This document shows positions 1-7,885 of a DNA stretch of 42,152 bases, in pieces. The DNA is from Lentibacillus kapialis (GTDB lineage: Bacteria > Bacillota > Bacilli > Bacillales > Amphibacillaceae), in contig NZ_BMNQ01000030.1 of NCBI RefSeq assembly GCF_014646635.1, positions 1 through 42,152 of the forward strand, given 5' to 3'. Position 1 is the stretch's first letter. Each line of letters starts with the position of its first letter. The notes under the pieces were generated by a model. It worked only from the letters and a program-made list of their open reading frames with translations, searched no databases and was not told the DNA's origin. Both the position numbers and the translations under genes were made by a program.

Positions 1-1
1 A

Positions 2-118
2 ATGTGGATCAACCTTAATCTGGAGTGGCTGTACCGGTTAATAAAGCAGCCGTCCCGTTTTAAGCGGATACTGAAGGTGTTCGAATTTATCATACGAATT
101 AAACTGAGAAAAAGCTGA
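2..118 (+). CDS. C-terminal end of a TagA/WecG/CpsF-type glycosyltransferase (partial)
   Basis: Only the last 38 codons lie in the window; the true start is upstream of base 1. The frame reads LNLEWLYRLIKQPSRFKR followed by a basic, hydrophobic tail and TGA at 116-118. That stretch is typical of the C-terminus of the WecG/TagA/CpsF family, enzymes that add N-acetylmannosamine to undecaprenyl-linked GlcNAc at the start of wall teichoic acid or related polymers. The basic tail is thought to hold the enzyme at the membrane. The polysaccharide genes further right (LCP ligase, glycosyltransferase, flippase) fit. The assignment rests on a short tail, so the family is likely but the exact sugar is not known. 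Confidence 0.6.
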   Translation: MWINLNLEWLYRLIKQPSRFKRILKVFEFIIRIKLRKS

Positions 119-163
119 TGCTGACGGGTTCCATTGTCTACTACAAACATTAAAAATGTAAGC

Positions 164-207
164 AAAAATGACTATCAATTTGCAGATTAATTTGATAGTC
201 ATTTTTT
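164..207 (+). terminator. Intrinsic terminator after the TagA-like gene
   Basis: A 14-bp AT-rich stem (arms about 165-178 and 192-205, left arm containing ATGACTATCAA) is followed by a T-run. It lies 46 bases after the TagA-like stop codon and before the HEPN/MNT pair, so the pair is probably transcribed from its own promoter in 208-316. Confidence 0.8.
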
Positions 208-316
208 ATTGTTATGAATGGGTTTTTATTAAAAATCACCTTACATTTTCATCTACTTTTGTTTTCATGTCAGAAATATTATACAATATAGGAAAATCAG
301 GAATAAGGGGATTAAA

Positions 317-703
317 ATGCCGTACGATAAGGTAAGTTATTGGATAGATATGGCTGATTATGACTTGAAAACAGCAAAAGCTATGCTTGATACAAAAAGA
401 TTTTTATATGTGGGATTCATGTGCCATCAAGTGATTGAGAAGCTTTTAAAAGTATTTTTTGTTTTTCAGAAAGATGAGGTTCCACCTTATACGCATAATC
501 TGGCATATTTGACTGAACTTATAGGGTTGAATGAAGAGCTTTCAGATGAACAACGCGCATTCATTAGAGAGCTACGTCCGTTGAATATTGAAAGTCGTTA
601 CCCAGAGGACAAGGATAGGATTATGCAAGCTCTCGATAACAAAAATGCCAGCAGATTTATTCAAAGACAAAGGAGTTGTCTGAATGGGTACAAAAGAAGT
701 TGA
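317..703 (+). CDS. HEPN-domain protein (HEPN/MNT pair, candidate toxin partner)
   Basis: 128 residues with the layout of the small HEPN family (PF05168 type): an N-terminal helix with DMADYDLKTAKAML, then RFLYVGFMCHQVIEKLLK, and a C-terminal NIESRYPED motif. In HEPN/MNT toxin-antitoxin pairs the HEPN protein is usually an RNase and its nucleotidyltransferase partner neutralises it. Here the canonical R-x4-6-H catalytic motif is not obvious: Arg28 and His37 are eight residues apart and there is no His near the C-terminus. An RNase activity is therefore uncertain. An AGGGG ribosome binding site lies just before the ATG. The 3' end overlaps the MNT gene by 20 bases, indicating translational coupling. 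Confidence 0.8.
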   Translation: MPYDKVSYWIDMADYDLKTAKAMLDTKRFLYVGFMCHQVIEKLLKVFFVFQKDEVPPYTHNLAYLTELIGLNEELSDEQRAFIRELRPLNIESRYPEDKDRIMQALDNKNASRFIQRQRSCLNGYKRS

Positions 704-1007
704 AAAGTTAGTTGAAAACTATGCAGAGTTAGTTATTCAAGAATATCCGGCGGAATTGGTTGTTTTATTCGGATCCTATGCCAAAGGTACAGCCCATACA
801 CATAGTGATATTGATGTTGCGGTTGTAGTTAATCACATCGAAGGGAATTATCTTCAGTCCTTAACCCGGCTTTTTCGAATTGGTGAGGATGTTCATGTCT
901 TGATTGAACCCGTTCTAATTGGAAAAGATGAGTACAGAGGTGGATTTTTGGAAGAAATTAAGAAAACGGGTAAGGTGATTTACCGACGGGATCGAGCTTC
1001 TGCCTAG
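684..1007 (+). CDS. Minimal nucleotidyltransferase (MNT) of the HEPN/MNT pair
   Basis: 107 residues with the polymerase-beta signature of MNT proteins: LFGSYAKGTAHTHSDIDVAV, i.e. Gly30-Ser31 and the metal-binding Asp42 and Asp44. A possible third acidic residue lies in HVLIEPV. In characterised MntA/HepT pairs such a protein acts as antitoxin by adding AMP to the HEPN partner; that role here is inferred from family and gene overlap. The start is supported by AAAGGAG 8-9 bases upstream, inside the end of the HEPN gene. The pair is isolated by terminators on both sides, consistent with a self-contained module. Confidence 0.85.
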   Translation: MGTKEVEKLVENYAELVIQEYPAELVVLFGSYAKGTAHTHSDIDVAVVVNHIEGNYLQSLTRLFRIGEDVHVLIEPVLIGKDEYRGGFLEEIKKTGKVIYRRDRASA

Positions 1008-1122
1008 ATGGGGGCTTGTTCATTTCAGTTATCGATCTTTCTTAATCGGGCGCTTTTAAGTAGGGGTTAGCGGCCATATAGTATATAAAGGCCATCTAGT
1101 TGAGTGAATCATATATAAAACT

Positions 1123-1155
1123 AAAACTGCCGGTCTTATCCAGACCGGCAGTTTT
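1123..1155. terminator. Bidirectional terminator between MNT and LCP genes
   Basis: Perfect 14-bp inverted repeat, arms AAAACTGCCGGTCT and AGACCGGCAGTTTT, with a 5-base loop. The A/T ends give a T-run on both strands, so it can end the plus-strand HEPN/MNT transcript and the minus-strand LCP transcript whose stop codon lies at 1160-1162. Confidence 0.85.
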
Positions 1156-1159
1156 ATGA

Positions 1160-2203
1160 TCAATATGAACCTGTGTTTTCTCCTGATGCAGCTGGTGATT
1201 CATCTTCTTCCGTTGCGGTGGCTTTATCACTTAGTTCAAGATGTTTTTTCAGCATGCTTTTGGTCTCAGAAAGTGCCGTCGGGTCAAGCTGCCAGTAATA
1301 CGTTCCGTTTGGCTGGTAGTCCGTGCCTTGCAGAGTGTACGTCTCGAAGTTCAGTTTGTCACGGGCTCTGCCATATGAAATAAAGCTTTTCATTTCGCCA
1401 AATTTCATGTTGGTGGTCATATTGGTGCCCACGGCTTCAATGATATCGTCATATTTTAAGATGGAATTCAGGGACATCGCCTTGTTGGCAACAGCTTTTA
1501 TGATCTTCTGCTGGCGTTTGCCGCGTTCGATATCATTATCGAGCTTTCTGGTGCGGGCGAGTGCCAGCGCTTCTTCACCATTGAGTTTCTGTTCGCCGGG
1601 CATGAGGTGAATAGCTCCTGCCTTGTCTTTTGAGTTCTGTTCCGTTAATTCGTAAGGGACATCAAACTCAATACCATTTACTGCATTCACGACTTCGATA
1701 AATGCTTCAAAGTTAAGCTTCACATAATAATCGACCGGGATATCCAATAAATTTTCCACTGTGCTGATGGTTGCATCCATACCGCCATAAGCATGGGCAT
1801 GGTTTATTTTGTCTTCGCGGCCGACTTCCGGGATGTAAACCAGCGAATCCCTTGGGATGCTCAGCATTTTGACACTTTTCTCTTCTTTATTCAATGTAGC
1901 CAGCATCAATGTATCCGTTCGCGCATTGTCAGCATTGTTGCGGACATCACTTGCATCGACACCGGTAATCAAGATGGAAACATTATCCTCGGTCGGATCC
2001 ACCTCTGTTTCACGAAGTTCGGATTTTTCTCTGCCATCATCTTCATATGAATCCGATAATACAGAGTCAGCCTTGACGTATAAATAGGTTGCATAAGATA
2101 ATCCGACAACAACGATAAACAAGGGAATTAATATAAAAAAGGCTCTTTTCCTTAATCTGCGTTTTTTCTTTTTACGCATCGTTCGTCTTGATTCATCAGT
2201 CAT
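1160..2203 (-). CDS. LytR-CpsA-Psr (LCP) family cell-wall glycopolymer ligase
   Basis: 347 residues. A very basic cytoplasmic N-terminus (1-20) is followed by one membrane helix (about 21-43) and an extracellular LCP domain. Visible LCP residues include the N-A-R95-T-D97 segment, IPRDS (Arg118, Asp119), DKINHAHAYGG (131-141) and the late LARTRKLDNDIERGKRQQK block (about 215-233) with several conserved Arg. These enzymes transfer undecaprenyl-pyrophosphate-linked polymers such as teichoic acids onto peptidoglycan. The C-terminus is acidic and low-complexity. On the minus strand a GAGAGGA site precedes the ATG. It is transcribed divergently from the glycosyltransferase at 2536, with about 330 bases between them, and probably attaches the polymer made by its neighbours. 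Confidence 0.92.
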   Translation of the reverse strand: MTDESRRTMRKKKKRRLRKRAFFILIPLFIVVVGLSYATYLYVKADSVLSDSYEDDGREKSELRETEVDPTEDNVSILITGVDASDVRNNADNARTDTLMLATLNKEEKSVKMLSIPRDSLVYIPEVGREDKINHAHAYGGMDATISTVENLLDIPVDYYVKLNFEAFIEVVNAVNGIEFDVPYELTEQNSKDKAGAIHLMPGEQKLNGEEALALARTRKLDNDIERGKRQQKIIKAVANKAMSLNSILKYDDIIEAVGTNMTTNMKFGEMKSFISYGRARDKLNFETYTLQGTDYQPNGTYYWQLDPTALSETKSMLKKHLELSDKATATEEDESPAASGENTGSY

Positions 2204-2535
2204 AACACTATTCCTCTCCGATTAGCTTTAAATATATATAGTCAGTATTATTTAAAAGTCGCTGAAAGTTTACATTCACTTAACAATAGACCAATCCTCA
2301 TTTTACTATGGATTATCAAATAAGTAAATCGTGTTTATATTACAATCCAATTAGAAAAGCATTTCAAATTTGTTGTATATGAGACGATGCTGCAAGTAAA
2401 AATGTTACAGCGAATGGGACGTTTTTATAACGTGTACAATCATCATGACTGTTGATCATGCGGATTTTCTGCGTCCTGTTTTATAATGAACCATTCTGGC
2501 CAATAATAAAGGTAAACGCGAATGAAGGGACCCAT
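2204..2535. other. Intergenic region between divergent LCP and glycosyltransferase genes
   Basis: AT-rich non-coding stretch that must contain both promoters. A TACAAT-like box preceded by GTG near 2434-2440 could serve the plus-strand polysaccharide genes, but no good -35 box is visible. An in-frame upstream TTG at 2452 would lengthen the glycosyltransferase by 28 residues, but the sequence upstream of 2536 lacks family similarity. Confidence 0.4.
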
Positions 2536-3495
2536 ATGCCGCAGCTGACTATCATAATTCCGCATTATCATTCAACAGCTTCATTAAGCAGACTGATCGG
2601 GACGATACCCGGATCAGAAACCATCCAAATCATTGTGATAGACGATCACAGTGATTCGAACCAGCAGCATGAGCTGGCTCGAATCTGTAGGCATCATGCA
2701 CACAAAAATCTGGTGGTTCATTACAATGAGCCCGGTAAAAAGGGAGCCGGTGCATGTCGAAATATCGGGCTGAACCATGCTGAAGGCAAATGGATTTTAT
2801 TTGCTGATGCGGATGATTATTTTACGGAAGGTTTTTACGACCGCTTGCAGCCCTATTTTCAGTCGTCGGCAGATATCATTTTTTTCAAACCAACCAGCAT
2901 TGAAAACGATACCGGTAACAGGTCAGACCGGCACCTGTCGTTTGTGACATTAATTGACGAGGTCATGCGTGCGCCCCGTTCAGAAGAAGCGGAATGTTCA
3001 CTGCGCTATAAATTCGTCGTTCCCTGGTCAAAATTAATGCGAGCGTCTTTTATAAATGACTATCAAATTCAGTTTGACGAGGTTATGTCCGCCAATGATG
3101 TGATGTTTTCGACTAAAGCGGGTTATCATATGACGACGTTTCAAGTTTCGGATGATGTGATTTATTGTGCGACAACCACTAAAGGCAGTCTGACAAAAAC
3201 ATTAAACGATGACATATTTAATACAAGGCTGGACGTGTTTATCCGGCAGTATCGTTTTTTACAAACGCGCTTGTCAAAAACAGCATTCAAGAAACTGGGG
3301 TTAACCGGCAGGCCCTTATTGCTTAAAGCTGCAGATTACGGATGGAAAAAAGTCATGACGGTTTTTCTTAAACTGAAACGGCAAAAAGTGCGCTTGATTG
3401 AACCGAAACTGTTTAATCCGGTCTGGTTTTTCAGGAATGCCGTGTTTGTCTATCAAAGACAGAAGCGGGAACGGAATTATCATCTTAAAGGATAA
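2536..3495 (+). CDS. Family 2 glycosyltransferase
   Basis: 319 residues beginning MPQLTIIIPHYHS, the usual GT-A opening. Asp-rich nucleotide-sugar motifs are visible: VIDDHSD (34-40), GAGACRNIGLN (70-80) and the metal-binding DADD (91-94). It should add a sugar to a lipid-linked or extracellular polysaccharide precursor at the cytoplasmic face of the membrane; donor and acceptor cannot be read from sequence. The ATG at 2536 was chosen over an upstream TTG because it has AAGGGA seven bases before it and starts the conserved first beta strand. It is the first gene of a compact run with the flippase (11 bases later) and the ATP-grasp gene. Confidence 0.88.
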   Translation: MPQLTIIIPHYHSTASLSRLIGTIPGSETIQIIVIDDHSDSNQQHELARICRHHAHKNLVVHYNEPGKKGAGACRNIGLNHAEGKWILFADADDYFTEGFYDRLQPYFQSSADIIFFKPTSIENDTGNRSDRHLSFVTLIDEVMRAPRSEEAECSLRYKFVVPWSKLMRASFINDYQIQFDEVMSANDVMFSTKAGYHMTTFQVSDDVIYCATTTKGSLTKTLNDDIFNTRLDVFIRQYRFLQTRLSKTAFKKLGLTGRPLLLKAADYGWKKVMTVFLKLKRQKVRLIEPKLFNPVWFFRNAVFVYQRQKRERNYHLKG

Positions 3496-3506
3496 AAGGG
3501 ATTGGC

Positions 3507-4775
3507 ATGAAACAAACACTATTAACGTTATGGAAAAGGCCGTTTGTGCGCAACGTGGTCATTATGGCTTCCGGTACTGCCGCAGCTCAAGCTATTTCAC
3601 TGGCATTAACACCCATAATCACTCGCTTGTATGGACCTGAGGCGTATGGACTGATGGGTGTGTTTATGGCGATTATCCAAACCGTCGCCCCCGTTGCGGC
3701 TTTAACGTATCCGATTGCGGTGGTTCTTCCCAAGAGGGAAGCTGAGGCTAAAGGGCTGATGCGTCTTTCGATATATCTGTCAGTCGGGATGGCGGCTGTT
3801 GCAGCGCTGGTCATTATATTGTTTGACAAGCCGCTTGTGCAGTTATTCCAGCTCGGAGATGTCGCACCGTTTTTGTTGTTGGTGCCGCTTGTGATTTTAT
3901 TTTCAGCTTTCATGCAGACGAATGAGCAATGGCTTGTCCGTACGAAGCAATTTGGCGTCACCGCTAAGGCATCTTTCCTGCAGGCGCTTATAGTGCAGGG
4001 GGGTAAAGCCGGGATCGGGTTCATCCACCCTGCAGCAACTGTGCTGATTGTTTTAACAGCGTCGGCAAATGGGATAAAGGCGTTGTTAATGCTGTTGCTT
4101 ACGACTAGATATACGGGTGATGCAAATGAGGAAGCATTATCGTATCGGAAACTGGCTAAGCGATACAGTGATTTTCCGAAGTATCGCGCGCCGCAAGTAT
4201 TCATCAATGGTATATCACATAACATACCCGTCATACTGTTATCCGGTTTTTTCGGTCCTGCATCGGCGGGATTTTATAGTATCGGACGGACGGTGTTAAG
4301 TCTCCCTATTCAATTGATCGGTAAATCGGTCGGGGATGTATTTTATCCCCGGATCACTGAAGCTGAGGACAAGGGTGAAAATCTCACCCGTCTGATTGCC
4401 CGAGCAACGGTGACACTTGCATTAATTGGGATCATCCCGTTTGGAACGATTGTGCTGTTTGGGCCATGGCTTTTCAGTTTTGTGTTTGGCTCTGACTGGG
4501 TAACGGCCGGTGAATATGCACGCTGGATGTCGCTTTGGATTTTTTTCATATTCGTTAATCAGCCTTGTATTAATGCACTGCCGGTTTTGGCGGCACAGGC
4601 TTTTTTTCTGAAATACTCGATTGTTACCGTCATCATCCGGACGGCTGCACTGCTGGGTGGTTATGTCTTATTTTCAGATGATGTTGCGGCAGTGGCTTCG
4701 TTCAGTGTTGCAGCAGCGCTTCTGAGTCTTGGACTGATATTAAGGACGCTTCACATCAGCCAAACACATCATTAA
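3507..4775 (+). CDS. Wzx-type oligosaccharide flippase (polysaccharide biosynthesis protein)
   Basis: 422 residues, hydrophobic throughout with about 12 predicted membrane segments. The start resembles the MOP/RfbX family: NVVIMASGTAAAQAISLAL then TPIITRLYGPEAYGLMGVF. Such proteins move undecaprenyl-linked oligosaccharides across the membrane. Its place between a GT2 glycosyltransferase and a TupA-like ATP-grasp gene supports a role in capsule or surface-polymer export. AAAAGGGA precedes the ATG. The polymer is unknown, and no Wzy polymerase is seen in the window. Confidence 0.88.
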   Translation: MKQTLLTLWKRPFVRNVVIMASGTAAAQAISLALTPIITRLYGPEAYGLMGVFMAIIQTVAPVAALTYPIAVVLPKREAEAKGLMRLSIYLSVGMAAVAALVIILFDKPLVQLFQLGDVAPFLLLVPLVILFSAFMQTNEQWLVRTKQFGVTAKASFLQALIVQGGKAGIGFIHPAATVLIVLTASANGIKALLMLLLTTRYTGDANEEALSYRKLAKRYSDFPKYRAPQVFINGISHNIPVILLSGFFGPASAGFYSIGRTVLSLPIQLIGKSVGDVFYPRITEAEDKGENLTRLIARATVTLALIGIIPFGTIVLFGPWLFSFVFGSDWVTAGEYARWMSLWIFFIFVNQPCINALPVLAAQAFFLKYSIVTVIIRTAALLGGYVLFSDDVAAVASFSVAAALLSLGLILRTLHISQTHH

Positions 4776-4797
4776 GTCAGGGAAAGAGGTGTCAAAC

Positions 4798-5715
4798 GTG
4801 TCACGAATGAAGGACCGGCTTAAAAGCAATTCAGTTTGCATGAATGTCTATCATAAGGTCTTCGCAAGATTTATTGCCGTATTCACGCGCCTATCGCCTT
4901 ATTTGGCTACGAAATATTTGTATAAAAAATACACCGGGAAACGCCTTAATTTAAAAAACCCACAGGATTTCAATGAAAAAATCCAATGGCTGAAACTCTA
5001 TTGGCAGCATCCCCTTGTTGCGAAATGCGGTGATAAATATGACGTACGCAACTATGCAAAGGAGGTCGGCTGCTCAGAAGCGCTAATTGAGTCGTTTGGT
5101 GTTTATGATGATGCCACAAATATTGATTGGGATGAGCTTCCGCAAAAATTTATCCTGAAAGTGACCAGTGCATCCACGTTGAATATGATGTGCGATAATA
5201 AAAGCACGTTCGACTATGAGGCGGCTGCGGCAACACTGAACCGCTGGCTGAAAGTTGATTACGGCTTGGACCGTGCCGAATTGCATTATTCCAGAATGAC
5301 GCCGCGTATTCTATGTGAACGATTGATTGAGACACACGATGGCAAGCTGCCGATTGATTATAAAATTTTTTGTTTTAATGGCTCACCTGAATTGGTATTG
5401 GTGGCGCTTGACCGGGCGACCGAAGTGAAACGCTTTTTCTTTGATCTGGAATGGAACAGCATCCATTTTGAAAAAGATCAGACGGTCAAACAAGCGGCAT
5501 TTATTGAGCGTCCCCGGTCATTTAATGACATGGTGCACTATGCCAAAAAATTAGCAGCGCCTTTTCCGTTTGTGCGTGTTGATTTCTATGATGATAACGG
5601 CAAAGCCCTGTTAGGCGAAATGACTTTTACCCCGGATCGGGGCATGGCATCACATTATAACGAAAACATGCTTAGCACATTAGGCGATATGATAAAATTG
5701 CCCCAGGGATATTAG
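4798..5715 (+). CDS. ATP-grasp protein, TupA-like polysaccharide biosynthesis family
   Basis: About 305 residues. Family hallmarks (PF14305-like) include NPQDFNEKIQWLKLY, the CGDKYDVRNYAKEVG block, LPQKFILKV, and the late LICERLIE-like segment with DYKIFCFNG and FVRVDFYDD followed by GEMTFTPDRG. The ATP-grasp fold forms amide or ester bonds with ATP; TupA itself makes a glutamate/glucuronate polymer. Here it may decorate the surface polysaccharide with an amino acid or similar group (inference). GTG at 4798 is preferred to GTG at 4789 because AAAGAGG sits at the right distance only for the former. It is the last gene of the polysaccharide run. Confidence 0.82.
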   Translation: MSRMKDRLKSNSVCMNVYHKVFARFIAVFTRLSPYLATKYLYKKYTGKRLNLKNPQDFNEKIQWLKLYWQHPLVAKCGDKYDVRNYAKEVGCSEALIESFGVYDDATNIDWDELPQKFILKVTSASTLNMMCDNKSTFDYEAAAATLNRWLKVDYGLDRAELHYSRMTPRILCERLIETHDGKLPIDYKIFCFNGSPELVLVALDRATEVKRFFFDLEWNSIHFEKDQTVKQAAFIERPRSFNDMVHYAKKLAAPFPFVRVDFYDDNGKALLGEMTFTPDRGMASHYNENMLSTLGDMIKLPQGY

Positions 5716-5775
5716 GGTCTGGGCCCTTTTCCCTCGATCGGCATTCCATCGCGCTTCATTTAATTTAAGGGTGTT

Positions 5776-5799
5776 GATTTTCGGCATACGCCGAAAATC
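5776..5799. other. Perfect 10-bp hairpin
   Basis: Arms GATTTTCGGC and GCCGAAAATC with a 4-base ATAC loop, 60 bases after the ATP-grasp gene. There is no clear T-run after it (CTTCAATT), so it is either a weak terminator or an RNA 3'-end stabiliser. Confidence 0.5.
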
Positions 5800-5845
5800 T
5801 TCAATTATCCAAGACCTTCTTTTCTCTATAATCGAATCCTGCCTG

Positions 5846-5889
5846 AAAAAGGTGGCATGAAAATAATTTGATTTTCGTGCCCCTTTTTT
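5846..5889 (+). terminator. Probable terminator of the polysaccharide operon
   Basis: Imperfect long stem: AAAAAGGTGGCATGAAAAT on the left pairs with ATTTTCGTGCCCCTTTTT on the right, with a single bulge and one wobble pair, ending in a T-run. It lies just upstream of the DUF1659 gene. Confidence 0.65.
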
Positions 5890-5930
5890 GTGTTTTATTT
5901 CGATTATAGGGGTGAAGGGAGGTGAGCAAC

Positions 5931-6152
5931 ATGGCCTTACAGCATATGGTTAACTCACGGATGCGCCTTATCTTGGACGACGGGGTGGACGAAATGTCCG
6001 GGAAACAGCTTTTCAAAACGAAAGGATTTAACAATGTGAAGACAGAAGCAACTGCCGATCAGCTTTATGCGATCGCCACGTCGGTTTCAGGATTGCAGCA
6101 GCGCCCGCTGGTGGAAGTGGAGCGTAATGACAGCTCTGAAATCACCGCATAA
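5931..6152 (+). CDS. DUF1659 family small protein
   Basis: 73 residues: SRMRLILDDGVDE, FKTKGFNNVKTEATADQLY and the ending PLVEVERNDSSEI are strongly diagnostic of DUF1659, a short Bacillaceae protein of unknown function. It is nearly always next to DUF2922, as here. ATG 5931 is used rather than GTG 5922 because GGGAGGTGA is placed about seven bases before the ATG. No signal peptide or membrane segment. The biochemical role is unknown. Confidence 0.9.
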   Translation: MALQHMVNSRMRLILDDGVDEMSGKQLFKTKGFNNVKTEATADQLYAIATSVSGLQQRPLVEVERNDSSEITA

Positions 6153-6272
6153 GTCAAACCATGAGGACGATTCAGCAGGCAGCAGAACGGTTCGGGGGGA
6201 TTCGTGATATAACGGATTATCGTTCTGCCGGAGGATGTGAATAATTCGCATCAACAGGGGGGAGGTGACACA

Positions 6273-6488
6273 ATGAAGAAGCTCGAATTGAAATTTTTAA
6301 ATGAAGACGGCAAGACCGTCACATATTCAGTGGAAAAGCCGGTTGAGCCGGCCGATCCGGCAGCCATCAAAGCTGCGATGGAGGAAATCATCAATCAGAA
6401 TGCCTTCACTTCATCAGGTGGTGATGTCGTATCCATCAAGGAAGCCAGGATTGTTGATCGTACGGTTGAGGAGATTGAATTGGCATAA
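6273..6488 (+). CDS. DUF2922 family small protein
   Basis: 71 residues: MKKLELKFLNEDGKTVTYSV at the start, then AAMEEIINQNAF and VVSIKEARIVDRTVEEIEL, which match DUF2922. Start set at the ATG right after GGGGGGAGGTGA; an upstream GTG at 6237 lacks a binding site. It follows the DUF1659 gene by 120 bases. That gap holds an inverted repeat (CAGAACG ... CGTTCTG, about 6184-6228). The usual third partner, a short YvrJ-like gene, is not present downstream. Function unknown. Confidence 0.9.
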   Translation: MKKLELKFLNEDGKTVTYSVEKPVEPADPAAIKAAMEEIINQNAFTSSGGDVVSIKEARIVDRTVEEIELA

Positions 6489-6608
6489 TGAAGGCAAGGC
6501 AGCTAAGGGAATAAAGGGGCGCTGAGTATGTCGGCGTCCCTTTGGTATATTTGGGGCGGCGCGAGGGTTTTTGACTTGTGCGGGAGCGTGGTCAACGCGT
6601 GCGACGAC

Positions 6609-6923
6609 GGCCTGATTTCGCGCGAGGGCGGCCTGATTTCGCGCGAGGGCGGCTTGATTTCGCGCGAGGGCGGCTTGATTTCGCGCGAGGGCGGCTTGAT
6701 TTCGCGCGAGGACGGCTGAATTTCGCGCGAGGGCGGCTTGATTTCGCGCGAGGGCGGCTTGATTTCGCGCGAGGGTGTCTTGATTTCGCGCGAGGGCGGC
6801 TTGATTTCGCGCGAGGGTGTCTTGATTTCGCGCGAGGGTGTCTTGATTTCGCGCGAGGACGGCTTGATTTCGCGCGAGGGCGGCTTGATTTCGCGCGAGG
6901 GAGGCTTGATTTCGCGCGACACC
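6609..6923 (+). repeat. 21-bp tandem array 1 (TCGCGCGA core, 15 units)
   Basis: Fifteen units with an exact 21-bp period, each containing TTGATTTCGCGCGAGG with the perfect palindrome TCGCGCGA. Decayed copies of the core continue at 6933, 6954 and 6973 (spacings 21, 21, 19). The array lies between DUF2922 and the sodC terminator. Its orientation (GGC...TCGCGCGAG..GC) is the same as in arrays 2-7, although its core differs. It is open in several frames on both strands, but I see no ribosome binding site or non-repetitive domain, so it is not annotated as coding. Confidence 0.93.
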
Positions 6924-7108
6924 ATCACAAGGTCGCGCGGCACACATCAGAAATCGCGCAATGCCCCATATATCGCGCGAAAGTCCTATTGATAGAGTGC
7001 GGTAGGGACAGGGTGTCAGATCCCAGTTCCTATGCTCCGTCTCAAGCTTTAGGCCTTGAAAATAAACGGGGTGGCAGCCATATAGTGGGTATGAAGAGGA
7101 TATAAACA

Positions 7109-7146
7109 ATGCAGGCATTCGCTGGCTTAACAGCTGCGAATGCCTG
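7109..7146 (-). terminator. Terminator of sodC
   Basis: Inverted repeat CAGGCATTCGC / GCGAATGCCTG (7112-7122 and 7136-7146), with extra CAGC pairing in the loop. It lies 11 bases after the sodC stop codon on the minus strand. The T-run is weak (ATTGTTTAT). The GGCATTCGC arm resembles the arms of the dispersed hairpins at 17384 and 41995. Confidence 0.65.
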
Positions 7147-7157
7147 TTGCATAAACA

Positions 7158-7748
7158 TCATTTACTGATTGTCCCACATGCGAAGCGATCGCCTGCATCG
7201 CCCGACGGTTGTGATTTTCCATCATCTTTACCTTTGTGGATGACCAGTGCGGTGCCGCCATCACCGAGAAGGGAATTGTCCTGACCGTTTTCCAATGTCA
7301 CATTTTCTGCGACATAAGACATTTTTACAGTGCCATCTTCGCCGACGGTAATGTTCGGCATGTCGCCCGCATGCGGTCCTCCTGATGTATCAAACCCATG
7401 CTTGGTATCGCCGGGATTGAAATGTCCGCCTGCCGATTTGAAGTCGGGGGCTTCACATGTGCCTTTTTCATGAATGTGAAAACCGTGCGTGCCTTTTGGG
7501 ATGTTCTTTCCGTCAAGCGTTACCTTGACACCTTTCGATACGTGTTCTAGCGTGGCGGTGCCAACGGATTCTTCTTTTCCATTTTGTAAGTCCACTGTAA
7601 CGGTCTTTCCGCTGTCGCCCCCGGTTTGCTCACTTGATTCAGTTGTATTATCTCCCTGGTCTGAATCATCGGTATTTGAATTTCCGCCGCAAGCCGCCAG
7701 TGCAAATGCGACAACCAACAGCATCAGCAACACTATCCAGCGTTTCAT
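7158..7748 (-). CDS. sodC: Lipoprotein Cu/Zn superoxide dismutase
   Basis: 196 residues. The signal peptide ends in the lipobox LAAC (Cys20), followed by an acidic linker, so the protein should be lipid-anchored outside the membrane. The SOD domain has GFHIHEKGTC, AGGHFNP, KHGFD, GPHAGDMPN and ALVIHKGKDD, giving the metal ligands His91, His93, His109, His117, His126, Asp129 and His171. Cys98 and Cys191 would form the usual disulfide. All copper and zinc ligands are present, unlike B. subtilis YojM, which is known to lack two copper ligands. It converts superoxide to peroxide and oxygen. AAAGGAG precedes the ATG. The upstream sequence is array 2, so its promoter must lie in the short stretch between 7749 and about 7880. 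Confidence 0.93.
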   Translation of the reverse strand: MKRWIVLLMLLVVAFALAACGGNSNTDDSDQGDNTTESSEQTGGDSGKTVTVDLQNGKEESVGTATLEHVSKGVKVTLDGKNIPKGTHGFHIHEKGTCEAPDFKSAGGHFNPGDTKHGFDTSGGPHAGDMPNITVGEDGTVKMSYVAENVTLENGQDNSLLGDGGTALVIHKGKDDGKSQPSGDAGDRFACGTISK

Positions 7749-7885
7749 TTACATTCTCCTTTCCCGATTTACTACTACCGTTGTAACCGGGAACTTGAGC
7801 TTCTAAACGATTATAGCAATAATTCATCCTAAAATACCATGATGTGTCACCACAGCTTGTGATTCGAAGGTCCTTTTGAGCGGGA

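Noticed and set aside
2452-2535. Upstream TTG start for the glycosyltransferase
   Set aside because: No ribosome binding site; the GT-A fold starts at MPQLTIII from the ATG at 2536.
6161-6244. 27-codon frame between DUF1659 and DUF2922 genes
   Set aside because: No ribosome binding site, no recognised family, and the stretch contains an inverted repeat that better explains it.
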